DNA of 64,000 nucleotides from JAMXLG01 sp963818925 (GTDB lineage: Bacteria; Vulcanimicrobiota; Vulcanimicrobiia; Vulcanimicrobiales; Vulcanimicrobiaceae). Below, piece after piece: positions 48,842 through 57,762 of this stretch. The stretch is taken from assembly GCA_963818925.1 (NCBI GenBank), contig CAWFTN010000001.1, forward strand, positions 124,001 to 188,000, given 5' to 3'. The number at the start of each line of letters is the position of its first letter. The first letter of the stretch is position 1. Under the pieces are notes generated by a model that saw only the letters and a list, made by a program, of their open reading frames with translations, was not told the DNA's origin and did no database searches. The translations under genes and the position numbers were made by a program.

Positions 48842-49531
48842 CTAGAGAATGGTAATGTGGCCGTCTTCCGCGACGAGAAAGCGCGTATCGTACGCGACCA
48901 TTTCGTCGCCTTTTTTTATGCGGCTATGCACGTTGAAGCGGTGGGCCGGTTTCTGCCCGGACCGCTTCACGAGTCCGCCGTAGAACAGTTTGACGAGCGG
49001 GTTTTGGCCGTCCTTCGGTGCTTCGAGTTTGCCTTGCGAAACGAGCGAATCCATGATCTTCTTTTGAAGCGCCATGGGCAGCAGCCTGTAGGCGTCGTCG
49101 GTCTTGTCGCTTTGTTCTTGGTTTTGCATTTTGCGCCGGTCGACTTCAGGCTCGTCGTTGACGTATCGCACGATCGCGTCCCAGTTGTCGGCGGCAACGC
49201 CTTGGAATTCGCCCATGTACCGGTGCCACGTCTTCCCTTGATGTTGCACCTCATCGCTGCCGATCCGGCGCACGCGCAACGGAACGTTCGTTTCGCGCAA
49301 GCGTACGACCAAGTTGAATTCCGGCGTGGCGATCGATTCCGGCATGATGAACATCAGGCCGTTCGGCGAGATTTCCAGACCGACGCCCTGTTTGACGTGG
49401 CTGCTATCGTTGGGGTTCGATTGATACCAAACGTGGAACGCGCCTGCGCGGCGCTTGTACTGTCGGCGGTCGCCTGCGCGCCCCAAGAACCATTCGATAA
49501 TGTCACCGAACATTGAGCCAGTGAAAGACAT
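48842..49531 (-). CDS. PilZ-domain protein (putative c-di-GMP effector)
   Basis: A 229-residue cytoplasmic protein. The N-terminal part has a PilZ-like module: RRQYKRRAGAFHVWY (RxxxR arginine motif, about 22-27) and GVGLEISPNGLMFIMP, corresponding to (D/N)xSxxG with Glu in place of Asp. The middle and C-terminal part (QKKIMDSLVSQGKLEAPKDGQNPLVKLFYGG) is unassigned. If c-di-GMP is bound, it could couple the second messenger to envelope or motility functions. The gene is divergent from tmk (32 bases between starts). The residue change in the second motif lowers confidence in ligand binding. Confidence 0.7.
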   Translation of the reverse strand: MSFTGSMFGDIIEWFLGRAGDRRQYKRRAGAFHVWYQSNPNDSSHVKQGVGLEISPNGLMFIMPESIATPEFNLVVRLRETNVPLRVRRIGSDEVQHQGKTWHRYMGEFQGVAADNWDAIVRYVNDEPEVDRRKMQNQEQSDKTDDAYRLLPMALQKKIMDSLVSQGKLEAPKDGQNPLVKLFYGGLVKRSGQKPAHRFNVHSRIKKGDEMVAYDTRFLVAEDGHITIL

Positions 49532-49563
49532 GCGAAGCCGCTCCGTCGAAACATCGACCGGCG

Positions 49564-50172
49564 ATGTTTGTCACCGTCGAAGGCATTGAAGGGTGCGGCA
49601 AGAGTACACTGCTTGCCGGCCTTTCCGAACGATTACGCGAGAGAGGCGGCGAAATCATCGTCACGCGGGAGCCCGGCGGCACGGCCGTCGGCGACGCCGT
49701 CCGCGACGTCTTTCTGAAACTCAGCCTCAAACCGGCACCGCTCACCGAAGCATTCCTGATCAATGCGGCGCGCGTACAGCACGTCGTCGAACTCATTTCA
49801 CCGGCGCTCAAGCGCGGCGCGACCGTTCTGTGCGACCGTTTTGTCGATTCGACGCTTGCATATCAGGGCTACGGACGCGGCATCGATCTCGAGCTTTTAC
49901 GCGAACTTTGCACGGTTGCGACCGGTGGTCTTACGCCGGATCTCACGTTCGTGCTCGACATCCCGGTTGCGGTCTCCCGCGAACGCATTGCTGCTCGTCG
50001 AACCCATATCGACCGTATGGAGACGGAGGACGACGCATTTTACGTATGTGCGCGCCACGGTTTCCTTGAACTGGCAAGCGCCGGCGGACGGTATCACGTG
50101 TTGGACGGCACGCGCAGCCCGGAAGAACTTGTTGCTGTTGCACTTGCCGATATTCTGAAGTATACATCATGA
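49564..50172 (+). CDS. tmk: Thymidylate kinase
   Basis: A 202-residue dTMP kinase. P-loop MFVTVEGIEGCGKSTLLAGL, the DR(F/Y) motif VLCDRFVDSTLAYQGYGRG, and LTFVLDIPVAVSRERIAAR with RMETEDDAFY are family signatures. Its stop overlaps holB by four bases (ATGA). The tmk-holB pair is a common arrangement in bacteria. Confidence 0.97.
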   Translation: MFVTVEGIEGCGKSTLLAGLSERLRERGGEIIVTREPGGTAVGDAVRDVFLKLSLKPAPLTEAFLINAARVQHVVELISPALKRGATVLCDRFVDSTLAYQGYGRGIDLELLRELCTVATGGLTPDLTFVLDIPVAVSRERIAARRTHIDRMETEDDAFYVCARHGFLELASAGGRYHVLDGTRSPEELVAVALADILKYTS

Positions 50173-51191
50173 GCGAATTGCATTTCGACGTCGTGGGCGC
50201 CGACGGCCCCAAAACGTATTTCGCGCAGCTGACGCGCGAATCAATCGCGCACGCATATTTGTTCGCCGGACCGCCGGGCGTCGGGAAGAAAACCTTTGCG
50301 CGCCGGCTCGCGCAATCGCTGCTATGCGAGGCGCCGAAGCGCGAAGTTCTCGGCTACGACGGCACGTGCAACTCGTGCCGGTTATTTGCAAGCGTGGAAG
50401 CCGCGCGTCACCCCGATTTCCTCGAACACGTCGGCGTGTTGAAAATCGGCGACAGCGACGCGGCGACGGGATTTTACGAAGGCGAAGAGCTGACGGCACG
50501 CGACTTAGTGCGTCAACTCTCGATGCAGTCGTACAGCGGCGGCATGCGCGTGCTGATGCTCGGCGACATCGATTTCGCCACCCACCACGCGGCGAATGCG
50601 CTTCTGAAGTTTTTCGAGGAGCCGCCGCGCGGCGTCGTGTTATTACTCACGACCTCCGCGCCGGGCCGATTACTAACGACGATTCGCTCGCGCTTGATCG
50701 AGCTTCGCTTTCCGTCGCTTTCGCAGGCGCAGGTTCGCCAGATTCTGCGCGCGATGGACTACGATGAAGAACAAGCGCAACTCGGAGCATCGCTCGGACA
50801 GGGCAGTGTTACGCGGGCCATTGCCGCTCTCGGCGACGACGAAGAATCGCTTCGCACCCAAGTCGCGAAGTGGTTCTTTGCCGTCGTCGACGGTGCAACA
50901 CCGGAAGAAACGTGGGCCACGCGCGACACGCTCGACGAAGGCCTAGAGATTCTGAAATCATTCGTCCGCGACTGGACGGCTCGTTCGGTTGCCGGAGGAA
51001 CGGCACCGTTTGTCGCCGTCGATTATCAGGAAGAACTTGGCGAACTTCCTCGCCTAGAACCCGCCGATGCGATCGCGTCGCTCGCGAAGATCGATGACGC
51101 TCAGCGCATCGCGCGCACGAACGTCAGCCCGAACATGGTCAGCGAATTGGTGCGGATGGCTCTGACCGCAAAAGCCTCTACCAGAGCTTAA
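50169..51191 (+). CDS. holB: DNA polymerase III subunit delta'
   Basis: A 340-residue clamp-loader AAA+ subunit. HAYLFAGPPGVGKKTFARRLAQSLLC carries the Walker A. A zinc-type segment CNSCRLFASVEAARHPDF, the sensor region HAANALLKFFEEPPRGVVLLLTT and the Arg in TIRSRLIELRFPSLS follow. It is coupled to tmk and its 3' end overlaps the convergent membrane protein gene by 14 bases. Confidence 0.93.
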   Translation: MSELHFDVVGADGPKTYFAQLTRESIAHAYLFAGPPGVGKKTFARRLAQSLLCEAPKREVLGYDGTCNSCRLFASVEAARHPDFLEHVGVLKIGDSDAATGFYEGEELTARDLVRQLSMQSYSGGMRVLMLGDIDFATHHAANALLKFFEEPPRGVVLLLTTSAPGRLLTTIRSRLIELRFPSLSQAQVRQILRAMDYDEEQAQLGASLGQGSVTRAIAALGDDEESLRTQVAKWFFAVVDGATPEETWATRDTLDEGLEILKSFVRDWTARSVAGGTAPFVAVDYQEELGELPRLEPADAIASLAKIDDAQRIARTNVSPNMVSELVRMALTAKASTRA

Positions 51192-51891
51192 AGGCGATAT
51201 CGTCGTAGGTCGTGGCGAAGGGGAACGCCATGTACGCGAGCACGATTGCGCGCGCGAGCGCCGTGATCAATTGGTAACCCAAAAAGCCGAATCGCGTAGC
51301 GACGTAGACGTCGATGAGCAGCGGCAGGCCGATCCAGAGCACAACGAACACGACGGCGAGCACGAGACACGGCCACGGGTTTCCGCGTACCGCGCGAATC
51401 GAGCCCGATAACGCAAGACCGCCCGGAAGTCCGCCGATCGCCGCCGCTGGAATCGTGAGAATCAAGAAAAAGTACGCAATCAGTTGCAGGCCAATTTGCA
51501 GAAACGGAACCACCGACAAAAGACTGCCGGCGTATGCCGCTACCCACACGATGAACTGGAAGCCGATCGCCGCAATCAAAATGCCGCCGGCTTTACGGCG
51601 CGCTTCGACCCATGCATCGTCGAACTTCGTCTTATAGCCGCGCGCGATGTTGTTCGCTTGAATGATCGCGACGCCGAAGGCAAAGAGGTACACGATCTGC
51701 ACGATCATGCCGAATATGCCGTTGCCGAGACCGCCGAACGGATCGGTCGTTACCTGTCCGGTGTACGAAACCAACATGTCGATCACGGCCGCGAGCAGCG
51801 GCATCGCGAGGATCGACGGATTGCGCACGAGGTATGGCAGGGCGCGTCCGTAGATTGAGAAGTTTACCGCGCTCCGCCTCCCGCCTCGCAT
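51178..51891 (-). CDS. Polytopic membrane protein of unknown function
   Basis: A 237-residue protein with five to six membrane segments, for example FGMIVQIVYLFAFGVAIIQANNIA, ILIAAIGFQFIVWVAAYAGSLL, AYFFLILTIPAAAIGGLPG and CLVLAVVFVVLWIGLPLLID. The repeated pattern of a soluble stretch (RGYKTKFDDAWVEARRK) between helices resembles DUF4013/YIP1-like small membrane families, but none can be assigned confidently. It begins two bases after the stop of the MTA phosphorylase gene, so it is in that transcript. Confidence 0.65.
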   Translation of the reverse strand: MRGGRRSAVNFSIYGRALPYLVRNPSILAMPLLAAVIDMLVSYTGQVTTDPFGGLGNGIFGMIVQIVYLFAFGVAIIQANNIARGYKTKFDDAWVEARRKAGGILIAAIGFQFIVWVAAYAGSLLSVVPFLQIGLQLIAYFFLILTIPAAAIGGLPGGLALSGSIRAVRGNPWPCLVLAVVFVVLWIGLPLLIDVYVATRFGFLGYQLITALARAIVLAYMAFPFATTYDDIAFKLW

Positions 51892-51893
51892 GG

Positions 51894-52691
51894 TTATGCG
51901 CGCGCTCCCTGAAGCGCACTATGGCACGAGCACACGTTGGTGACGTCGATCTTTTCGACGATCTTTCCGATGGCGGTCTTCACGCGTTCGTTGTTCTTGG
52001 CAAAAACTTCCATGACCTCATGATGCGACACCGGTGCGATGCCTTCGATTCCGACATCGTAATCCGTGATCAGCGAAATGTTGACGAAGCAGATCTCGAG
52101 CTCGCGGGCTAGATACGCTTCCGGGTACTGCGTCATGTTGATTACTTCCCAACCCTGGCTTTGGAACCACTTCGACTCCGAACGCGTCGAAAACCGCGGT
52201 CCCTGAATCACGACCACGGTTCCATGCTCGTGGGTTTCGATGCCGAGCGATTTCAGCGCGTCGATCGCAATCGGACGGAGCGTCGGGCAGTACGGGTCGG
52301 CGTAGCTGACGTGCGTCGTGACCGGTCCGTCGAAGAAGGTGTCCTTGCGTCCCGAGGTGCGATCGACCAGCTGATCGCAGACGACCATCGAGCCCGGCTG
52401 CACTTCTTTTTTCAGCGAGCCGCATGCATTGGGCGCGATGATGTACTTCACGCCGAGCGACTTCATCGCCCAGAGATTCGCGCGATAGTTGATTGCTTGC
52501 GGCGGGTAGCGATGGTCCTTGCCGTGGCGCGGAAGAAACGCAACGCGCTTCCCCGAGATCTCGCCTAGTGCGATGCGATCGCTCGGCGTGCCGTACGGCG
52601 TTTCGATCCACACTTCGCGTGCGTTTTCGATCAGCGAATAAAAACCTGAGCCGCCAAAGACGCCGACGTCGGCGCGTTCCGTAGTATCCAT
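51894..52691 (-). CDS. S-methyl-5'-thioadenosine phosphorylase
   Basis: A 265-residue purine nucleoside phosphorylase (type 2) that cleaves methylthioadenosine, the by-product of SpeE, to adenine and methylthioribose 1-phosphate. ADVGVFGGSGFYSLIE is the N-terminal phosphate-binding region. LPRHGKDHRYPPQAINYRANLWAMK, IIAPNACGSLKKEVQPGSMV, QGPRFSTRSESKWF and INMTQYPEAYLARELEICFVNI are family motifs. A role in methylthioinosine cleavage is possible. It completes the polyamine by-product recycling suggested by the window. Confidence 0.92.
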   Translation of the reverse strand: MDTTERADVGVFGGSGFYSLIENAREVWIETPYGTPSDRIALGEISGKRVAFLPRHGKDHRYPPQAINYRANLWAMKSLGVKYIIAPNACGSLKKEVQPGSMVVCDQLVDRTSGRKDTFFDGPVTTHVSYADPYCPTLRPIAIDALKSLGIETHEHGTVVVIQGPRFSTRSESKWFQSQGWEVINMTQYPEAYLARELEICFVNISLITDYDVGIEGIAPVSHHEVMEVFAKNNERVKTAIGKIVEKIDVTNVCSCHSALQGARA

Positions 52692-52741
52692 AGCCGGGCG
52701 GGCATTCGAGGTATGCGACCGGTCCCCTCGAAGGCCCGCGT

Positions 52742-54364
52742 ATGCTACGTGTATCGGCGGCTTTATGCGTGTTCGCCCTTTTTCTTAGCGCTTGCACGCG
52801 GGTCACCGAGACCGCGGCGGGGCAGCGTCATCCCTGGACCATCCCGCACGTATTACGCGTTGCCGATCTTGCCGAGCCGGACCACCTCAATCCGTATCTG
52901 TCCCAGATGGACATTTCGTACGGAGTTACTTCGCTGCTCTATTCGTATCTCGTCGTTTCGGACGATCGAGGAACGCTTATCGGTGATCTTGCGACGGACG
53001 TTCCGACGCTTACAAACGGCGGCATATCGAAAGACGGACGCACCTACACGTATCATCTGCATCGCGGCGTGCGCTGGCACGACGGCGCGCCGTTTACGTC
53101 GCGCGACGTCGTCGCATCGTGGAAGGCCGTCGTCGATCCGCACAATCTCACGATCTTCCGTCAAGGTTACGATCGCGTCGTATCGATTTCCACGCCCGAC
53201 GATTACACGGCTGTCGTACATCTAAAGGCGCGCTATCCGGCATTCGTTTCGCAGTTCTTTGCGCCGCTTCAGGAAGGCGGCAAACCGATTCTGCCCGCGC
53301 ACATTCTCACGCGCGATCGCGACTTCAATCGCGGCTCGCTGGAAACCATGCCCGTCGGGACCGGCCCATTCAAACTCAAAGCATGGAAGCACGGCGAACG
53401 CATGACGTTCGTCCGTAACGACGGCTACTTCCGAGGCCGTCCGAAGCTGGAACGGATCGAATTGACATTCGTCCCCGACGTCCAAACCATGATGACGCAA
53501 GCGCGCACGCATCAGATCGATATGATCTATTCACCGACGCCACCGCTGATGGCGCAATACAAGTCGATACCTGACGAAGCCGTGTACACCGCGCCGTGGA
53601 ACGGACAGATCGCGATTGTTTGGAATACGGGAAAACCCGGGCTCAATGATGAGACGGTTCGGAAGGCGATCGTCTATGCCACGGATCGCCAAAGCTTAAT
53701 CGATCACATCGCGCCGGGGGTCGGCGACGTACCGCAAGACATCATCGCGCCGACCGCCATCGGTTATACGCAACAAGATCCGATGAAGTACGATCTGCGC
53801 AAAGCGAGTGAAATGCTCGAAGGCGCCGGGTGGAAGCGTGGCAGTGACGGCATCCGCTCGAAAAACGGTGTGCGGCTCGAGTACACAATTGCAACGATCG
53901 CCGGTTCCGCTCTGCTCAATCGCATGGCCGTGCTCATGCAACAGATGCTTTCGCAAGCGGGCATGGCCATTCACATCAAAGGCTATGCATACAATCAAAT
54001 TTTCGATTTTAACGGCCCGATCGACACCTACAAATACGATATGGCGATCTACGGAACCGCACTGTCCTGGGATCCGGATTCGCACGTGTACTACGGCTGC
54101 GACCAATGGTATCCTAAGGGCCAGAATTTCTTCCGCTACTGCAACCACGACTACGATCGCCTCGAAGCGCAAGGATTGCAAAGCGACGATCCCGCCGTGC
54201 GAGCGCCGTTGTACGAAAAGGCGGACAAAATCCTGTGGGATACGGCCGCGTACATGCCGATCTCCGAACTTCGTCGCATCATCGTACGTAATCCGGATTT
54301 AAAGAACTACAAAGTCAACCCAACGTCCACGCCCTGGTACAACGCCTGGGAATGGGACATCTAA
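52742..54364 (+). CDS. Extracellular solute-binding lipoprotein, family 5 (peptide/nickel ABC transporter type)
   Basis: A 540-residue lipoprotein (FALFLSAC lipobox, Cys about 18) with the SBP_bac_5 fold. LRVADLAEPDHLNPYLSQMDISYGVTSLLYSYLV and TYTYHLHRGVRWHDGAPFTSRDVVASWK are characteristic, with DSHVYYGCDQWYPKGQNFFRYCNHDYDRL near the C-terminus. Such proteins present oligopeptides or other solutes to an ABC importer. No permease or ATPase gene is adjacent, so it is an orphan receptor. It is followed by a dispersed repeat and a terminator. Confidence 0.9.
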   Translation: MLRVSAALCVFALFLSACTRVTETAAGQRHPWTIPHVLRVADLAEPDHLNPYLSQMDISYGVTSLLYSYLVVSDDRGTLIGDLATDVPTLTNGGISKDGRTYTYHLHRGVRWHDGAPFTSRDVVASWKAVVDPHNLTIFRQGYDRVVSISTPDDYTAVVHLKARYPAFVSQFFAPLQEGGKPILPAHILTRDRDFNRGSLETMPVGTGPFKLKAWKHGERMTFVRNDGYFRGRPKLERIELTFVPDVQTMMTQARTHQIDMIYSPTPPLMAQYKSIPDEAVYTAPWNGQIAIVWNTGKPGLNDETVRKAIVYATDRQSLIDHIAPGVGDVPQDIIAPTAIGYTQQDPMKYDLRKASEMLEGAGWKRGSDGIRSKNGVRLEYTIATIAGSALLNRMAVLMQQMLSQAGMAIHIKGYAYNQIFDFNGPIDTYKYDMAIYGTALSWDPDSHVYYGCDQWYPKGQNFFRYCNHDYDRLEAQGLQSDDPAVRAPLYEKADKILWDTAAYMPISELRRIIVRNPDLKNYKVNPTSTPWYNAWEWDI

Positions 54365-54373
54365 CGCCCCCGA

Positions 54374-54483
54374 GTCATGCTGAGCGAAGTGAGCGAAGCG
54401 AACGCAGTCGAAGGACCTCCTCGATTCAACTGCGCGATGCGATCCTTCGACTCCGGTGCTTCGCACCTGCGCTCTGGATGACA
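54374..54483. repeat. GTCATCCTGAGC-type inverted repeat (dispersed family)
   Basis: GTCATGCTGAGCGAAG starts the left arm. GCAGTCGAAGGA pairs with GATCCTTCGACTCC, and GCGCTCTGGATGAC closes the right arm. It fills the 3' space of the solute-binding protein gene, as the copy at 48697-48820 does between convergent genes. Confidence 0.7.
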
Positions 54484-54556
54484 ATGGGGATGCGATTAAT
54501 TCGATTCGGTTTCCAAACGGTTCCAACCGGTTCTTCCTTTGTGACACATGAAAGAG

Positions 54557-54584
54557 AAGCGCCGTCGATTTCGACGGCGCTTTT
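54557..54584. terminator. Bidirectional terminator between SBP and BFN genes
   Basis: A 12-base-pair perfect stem AAGCGCCGTCGA/TCGACGGCGCTT with a TT loop, followed by TTATC on the + strand and a T-rich stretch on the - strand. Confidence 0.85.
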
Positions 54585-54593
54585 ATCATTTCG

Positions 54594-55070
54594 TTACCTG
54601 TTGAAGTCGCTCGGTTTTAAATCGTCCAAGAACTTTTTGAAGCGAGCCATCTCGGTGTCGTCGACGCCTTTTTTCTCTGGTGTTGCTTCTTCGAGAACGA
54701 TCTTGTCCGACACGTAGATCGGCGATTGCATACGAAGCGCGAGTGCGATGCCGTCGGATGGGCGTGCGTCGATTTCTTGTAGATCGCCATCGGTCCTCAG
54801 AATCAATTTCGCGAAGAACGTCGAGTCTTTGATGTCGTGGATGATCACCTGCTCGAGCGAAGTGTCGAGCGACTCGAGGATGTTGCGCATCAGATCGTGC
54901 GAGAGCGGCCGCGGGACCGGCGCGCCTTCGAGGGCTAGAGCGATCGCGGTGGCCTCGAACGGTCCGATCAGAATCGGAAGATAGTGCGAACCATCCATGT
55001 CCTTGAGGATCACAACAGGGTCGTGAGTTAACAGGTCGATGCCGAGTTTGTCGACCTTCATTTGACGCAT
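54594..55070 (-). CDS. Bifunctional nuclease (BFN/DUF151) domain protein
   Basis: A 158-residue protein of the DUF151 family: KVDKLGIDLLTHDPVVILKDMDGSHYLPILIGPFEATAIALALEG, then RPLSHDLMRNILESLDTSLEQVIIHDIKDSTFFAKLIL and IDARPSDGIALALRMQSPIYVSD. Plant and thermophile homologues have nuclease activity; in bacteria the gene usually accompanies housekeeping genes. The C-terminal tail is short and charged. It is divergent from ychF with 78 bases between starts, where both promoters must lie. Confidence 0.9.
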   Translation of the reverse strand: MRQMKVDKLGIDLLTHDPVVILKDMDGSHYLPILIGPFEATAIALALEGAPVPRPLSHDLMRNILESLDTSLEQVIIHDIKDSTFFAKLILRTDGDLQEIDARPSDGIALALRMQSPIYVSDKIVLEEATPEKKGVDDTEMARFKKFLDDLKPSDFNR

Positions 55071-55148
55071 GCAGTCCTATCCGACGCGCTCCGCGCTTTA
55101 TCTTGCCAGGTCGGCGCGACCGTCCAGCCGAACCGAGGGCCGTTCACC

Positions 55149-56243
55149 ATGGCTTTATCGTGCGGTATCGTGGGCTTGCCGAATGTCGGCAAGTCGACCA
55201 TTTTCAACGCGCTCACGCGGTCGGCGCAAGCACTCGCCGCGAATTATCCCTTCGCCACCATCGAGCCAAACGTTGGAGAGGTCGCCGTGCCGGACGACCG
55301 CCTTAGCGTGCTCCAGGGCTTGGTGAATGGCGAACGGATCGTTCCGGCGACCGTCCGCTTCGTGGACATTGCAGGCTTGGTCCGAGGGGCAAGCACAGGG
55401 CAAGGACTCGGCAACGCGTTCTTGAGCCACATCCGCGAGACTGATGCGATCGCGATGGTCGTTCGCTGTTTCGAAGACAGCAACGTGACGCACGTCGAGG
55501 GCGACCCGGAGCCCAAGCGCGATATCGAAATCATTTCCATCGAGCTCGCTCTCGCTGATCTCGCCACGATGAAGAAGCGCGTCGAGAAACTCGAACGGGA
55601 AGCGCGCGCGAATCCGAAATTGCGTCCGCAGCTCGACGCGGCAAAGAATCTGATCGCTGCTCTCGAGGAAGGGAAACCGGCGCGTTCGTTCGCGCCCGAT
55701 TCGCTCGAAGCGGAGGTCGCGCGCGAATCATTTTTGCTCACGGCCAAGCCGTTGCTCTACGTTGCAAACGTCGACGAAGATCAAATCGGCAATCCGGGGC
55801 CGCTCGTTGCGGCAGTTCACGAAGTTGCCGCGGGCGAGAATAGTCCCGTCGTTGTGTTATCCGGAAAGATCGAATCGGAACTTGCCGGCCTTTCCGACGA
55901 AGAAGCGCGCGAATTCTGTACGGAACTCGGAATAGAACGCAGCGGCCTCGATGAGCTCGCGCTAACGGCCTACGATTTGCTGGGGCTGATGACGTTTCTG
56001 ACTGCGGGCGAGAAAGAAGTTCGCGCTTGGACGATTGATAAAGGCACGAAAGCGCCGCAGGCCGCGGGAAAAATTCACAGCGATATCGAGCGCGGTTTCA
56101 TTCGCGCGGAGATCGTTTCGTACGGCGATTACGTCGAACACAAGACGATGGACTCGCTTCGCAACGCCGGCAAACTGCGCAGCGAAGGCAAAGAGTACGT
56201 CATGCAAGAGGGCGACGTCGTTAATTTCAGATTCAATGTCTAA
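55149..56243 (+). CDS. ychF: Ribosome-binding ATPase/GTPase YchF (Obg-like)
   Basis: A 364-residue OLA1/YchF-type P-loop ATPase. I place the start at ATG 55149 (MALSCGIVGLPNVGKSTIFNALTRS) with the P-loop at residues 8-15. A frame continuing 29 codons upstream has no conserved sequence. PFATIEPNVG, FVDIAGLVRGASTGQGLGNAFLSHIRETDAI and the C-terminal TGS-like domain (FIRAEIVSYGDYVEHKT, EYVMQEGDVVNFRFNV) complete the family pattern. It is a conserved translation- and stress-related protein. Confidence 0.96.
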   Translation: MALSCGIVGLPNVGKSTIFNALTRSAQALAANYPFATIEPNVGEVAVPDDRLSVLQGLVNGERIVPATVRFVDIAGLVRGASTGQGLGNAFLSHIRETDAIAMVVRCFEDSNVTHVEGDPEPKRDIEIISIELALADLATMKKRVEKLEREARANPKLRPQLDAAKNLIAALEEGKPARSFAPDSLEAEVARESFLLTAKPLLYVANVDEDQIGNPGPLVAAVHEVAAGENSPVVVLSGKIESELAGLSDEEAREFCTELGIERSGLDELALTAYDLLGLMTFLTAGEKEVRAWTIDKGTKAPQAAGKIHSDIERGFIRAEIVSYGDYVEHKTMDSLRNAGKLRSEGKEYVMQEGDVVNFRFNV

Positions 56244-56368
56244 GCGTTAGGACACGAGCGCTTGGCTGGCCAAATCTAACGCGATTGCGACTTTTAAGGC
56301 CAGGGTTTACGCGAGAAATCCCCAAGTTTTAAGGGTTAGAACTCCGCCGGAGGAACTGAAATCACTCT

Positions 56369-57628
56369 ATGACCACTGCTGTGCGCGAAGTCTCGGTTTT
56401 CGGAGACGGAATTGCCTATTTTAACGAGGCAGCCGACCTGCTTGAACTCGATGCCGGGATGCGCCGTATCCTGACGCATCCGTCGCGTCAAATCATCTTC
56501 TCGATCCCGTTCCAACGTGATAGCGGCGAATTCGAAGTGTATACCGGATATCGCGTTCAATACAACTTCGCGCGCGGTCCGGCCAAAGGCGGTATCCGTT
56601 ATCATCCGGGCGTGACGCTCGACGAAGTTACCGCACTCGCGTTCTGGATGACGTGGAAGTGCGCAGTGGTCGATCTTCCGTTCGGCGGCGGTAAAGGTGG
56701 AGTCACGTGCGACCCGAGCACGCTTTCGGCGAATGAACTCGAACGTATCACTCGGCGTTATGCGGCGGAACTCGTCGAAGTCGTCGGACCCGACAAAGAC
56801 GTTCCCGCACCGGACGTGAACACGACGCCGCAAGTTATGGCGTGGTTCATGGACACGTACTCGATGCACGTTCGTCAGAACATTCCGGGGGTCGTCACCG
56901 GTAAGCCGCTAGAAATCGGCGGATCGCGTGGACGCGTCGAGGCGACGGGACGCGGCGTCACGATCTGCGCGCTCGACGAAATGAATGAGATGGGAATGGT
57001 GCCGGAAAAGGCGCGCATCGTCATTCAAGGATTCGGAAACGTCGGCTTGTACGCGGCGAAGCTCTTCGCGGAACGCGGCTGCAAAGTCGTCGGCATCTCC
57101 GACGTCACCGGCGCCTACTATAACGGCAACGGTATCGACGTCTTCGGTGCGATCGACCACGCTACGAAGAACCGCAATCTCGAAGGTTTCAAAGGCGGCG
57201 ATAAAATCAGCAACGGCGAGCTCCTCACGAGCGACTGCGACGTGCTGGTGCCGGCCGCGCTCGAGAAGGTCTTCACGACAGAGAACGCGTCGAAGGTGAA
57301 GGCGAAGCTGATCGTCGAGGGCGCAAACGGCCCGACGACGCCCGAAGCCGATCACATCTTCCATCAGAACGGCATTGTCGTGATCCCCGACATCATGGCG
57401 AACGCCGGCGGCGTGACGGTGTCGTACTTCGAATGGGCTCAAGACCGCATGGGCTACTTCTGGAAAGAGTCCGAAGTCAACGAACGTCTCGAAGACGTGC
57501 TGCTCACCAACCTGCGCGAACTGCGCGCGATCAAGAACGCGCGCAACGCGTCGTTCCGCACCGCGGCCTATGCGCTTGCGATCGATCGCGTCGTGAAGGC
57601 GCTGAAGCTGCGCGGTATCTACGCCTAA
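56369..57628 (+). CDS. gdhA: Glutamate dehydrogenase
   Basis: A 419-residue hexameric-type Glu/Leu dehydrogenase interconverting glutamate and 2-oxoglutarate plus ammonia. GPAKGGIRYHPGV and LPFGGGKGGV contain the substrate and catalytic lysines. VPAPDVNTTPQVMAWFMDTYS follows. The NAD(P)-binding Rossmann motif is VIQGFGNVGLYAAKLFAERGCKVVGISD. The Asp ending that stretch favours NAD over NADP. GGAGGAAC is a strong Shine-Dalgarno before the ATG, and the 125-base upstream gap probably carries its own promoter. Confidence 0.96.
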   Translation: MTTAVREVSVFGDGIAYFNEAADLLELDAGMRRILTHPSRQIIFSIPFQRDSGEFEVYTGYRVQYNFARGPAKGGIRYHPGVTLDEVTALAFWMTWKCAVVDLPFGGGKGGVTCDPSTLSANELERITRRYAAELVEVVGPDKDVPAPDVNTTPQVMAWFMDTYSMHVRQNIPGVVTGKPLEIGGSRGRVEATGRGVTICALDEMNEMGMVPEKARIVIQGFGNVGLYAAKLFAERGCKVVGISDVTGAYYNGNGIDVFGAIDHATKNRNLEGFKGGDKISNGELLTSDCDVLVPAALEKVFTTENASKVKAKLIVEGANGPTTPEADHIFHQNGIVVIPDIMANAGGVTVSYFEWAQDRMGYFWKESEVNERLEDVLLTNLRELRAIKNARNASFRTAAYALAIDRVVKALKLRGIYA

Positions 57629-57650
57629 GTAGATCCCGAAATATGCAGTC

Positions 57651-57681
57651 GCCCGGGCAAATCGCCCGGGCCTCTTTCTTT
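57651..57681 (+). terminator. Rho-independent terminator of gdhA
   Basis: Two self-complementary GCCCGGGC blocks (57651-57658 and 57664-57671) form an 8-base-pair stem with a five-base loop, followed by CTCTTTCTTT. Confidence 0.75.
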
Positions 57682-57762
57682 AGAATTTATAGTTCCCCAC
57701 ACTCAATGCGCGATTGTAGCTCGCGCCGTTTGAATTATGTGGGAAGTTGAGGCCGACTCGGT

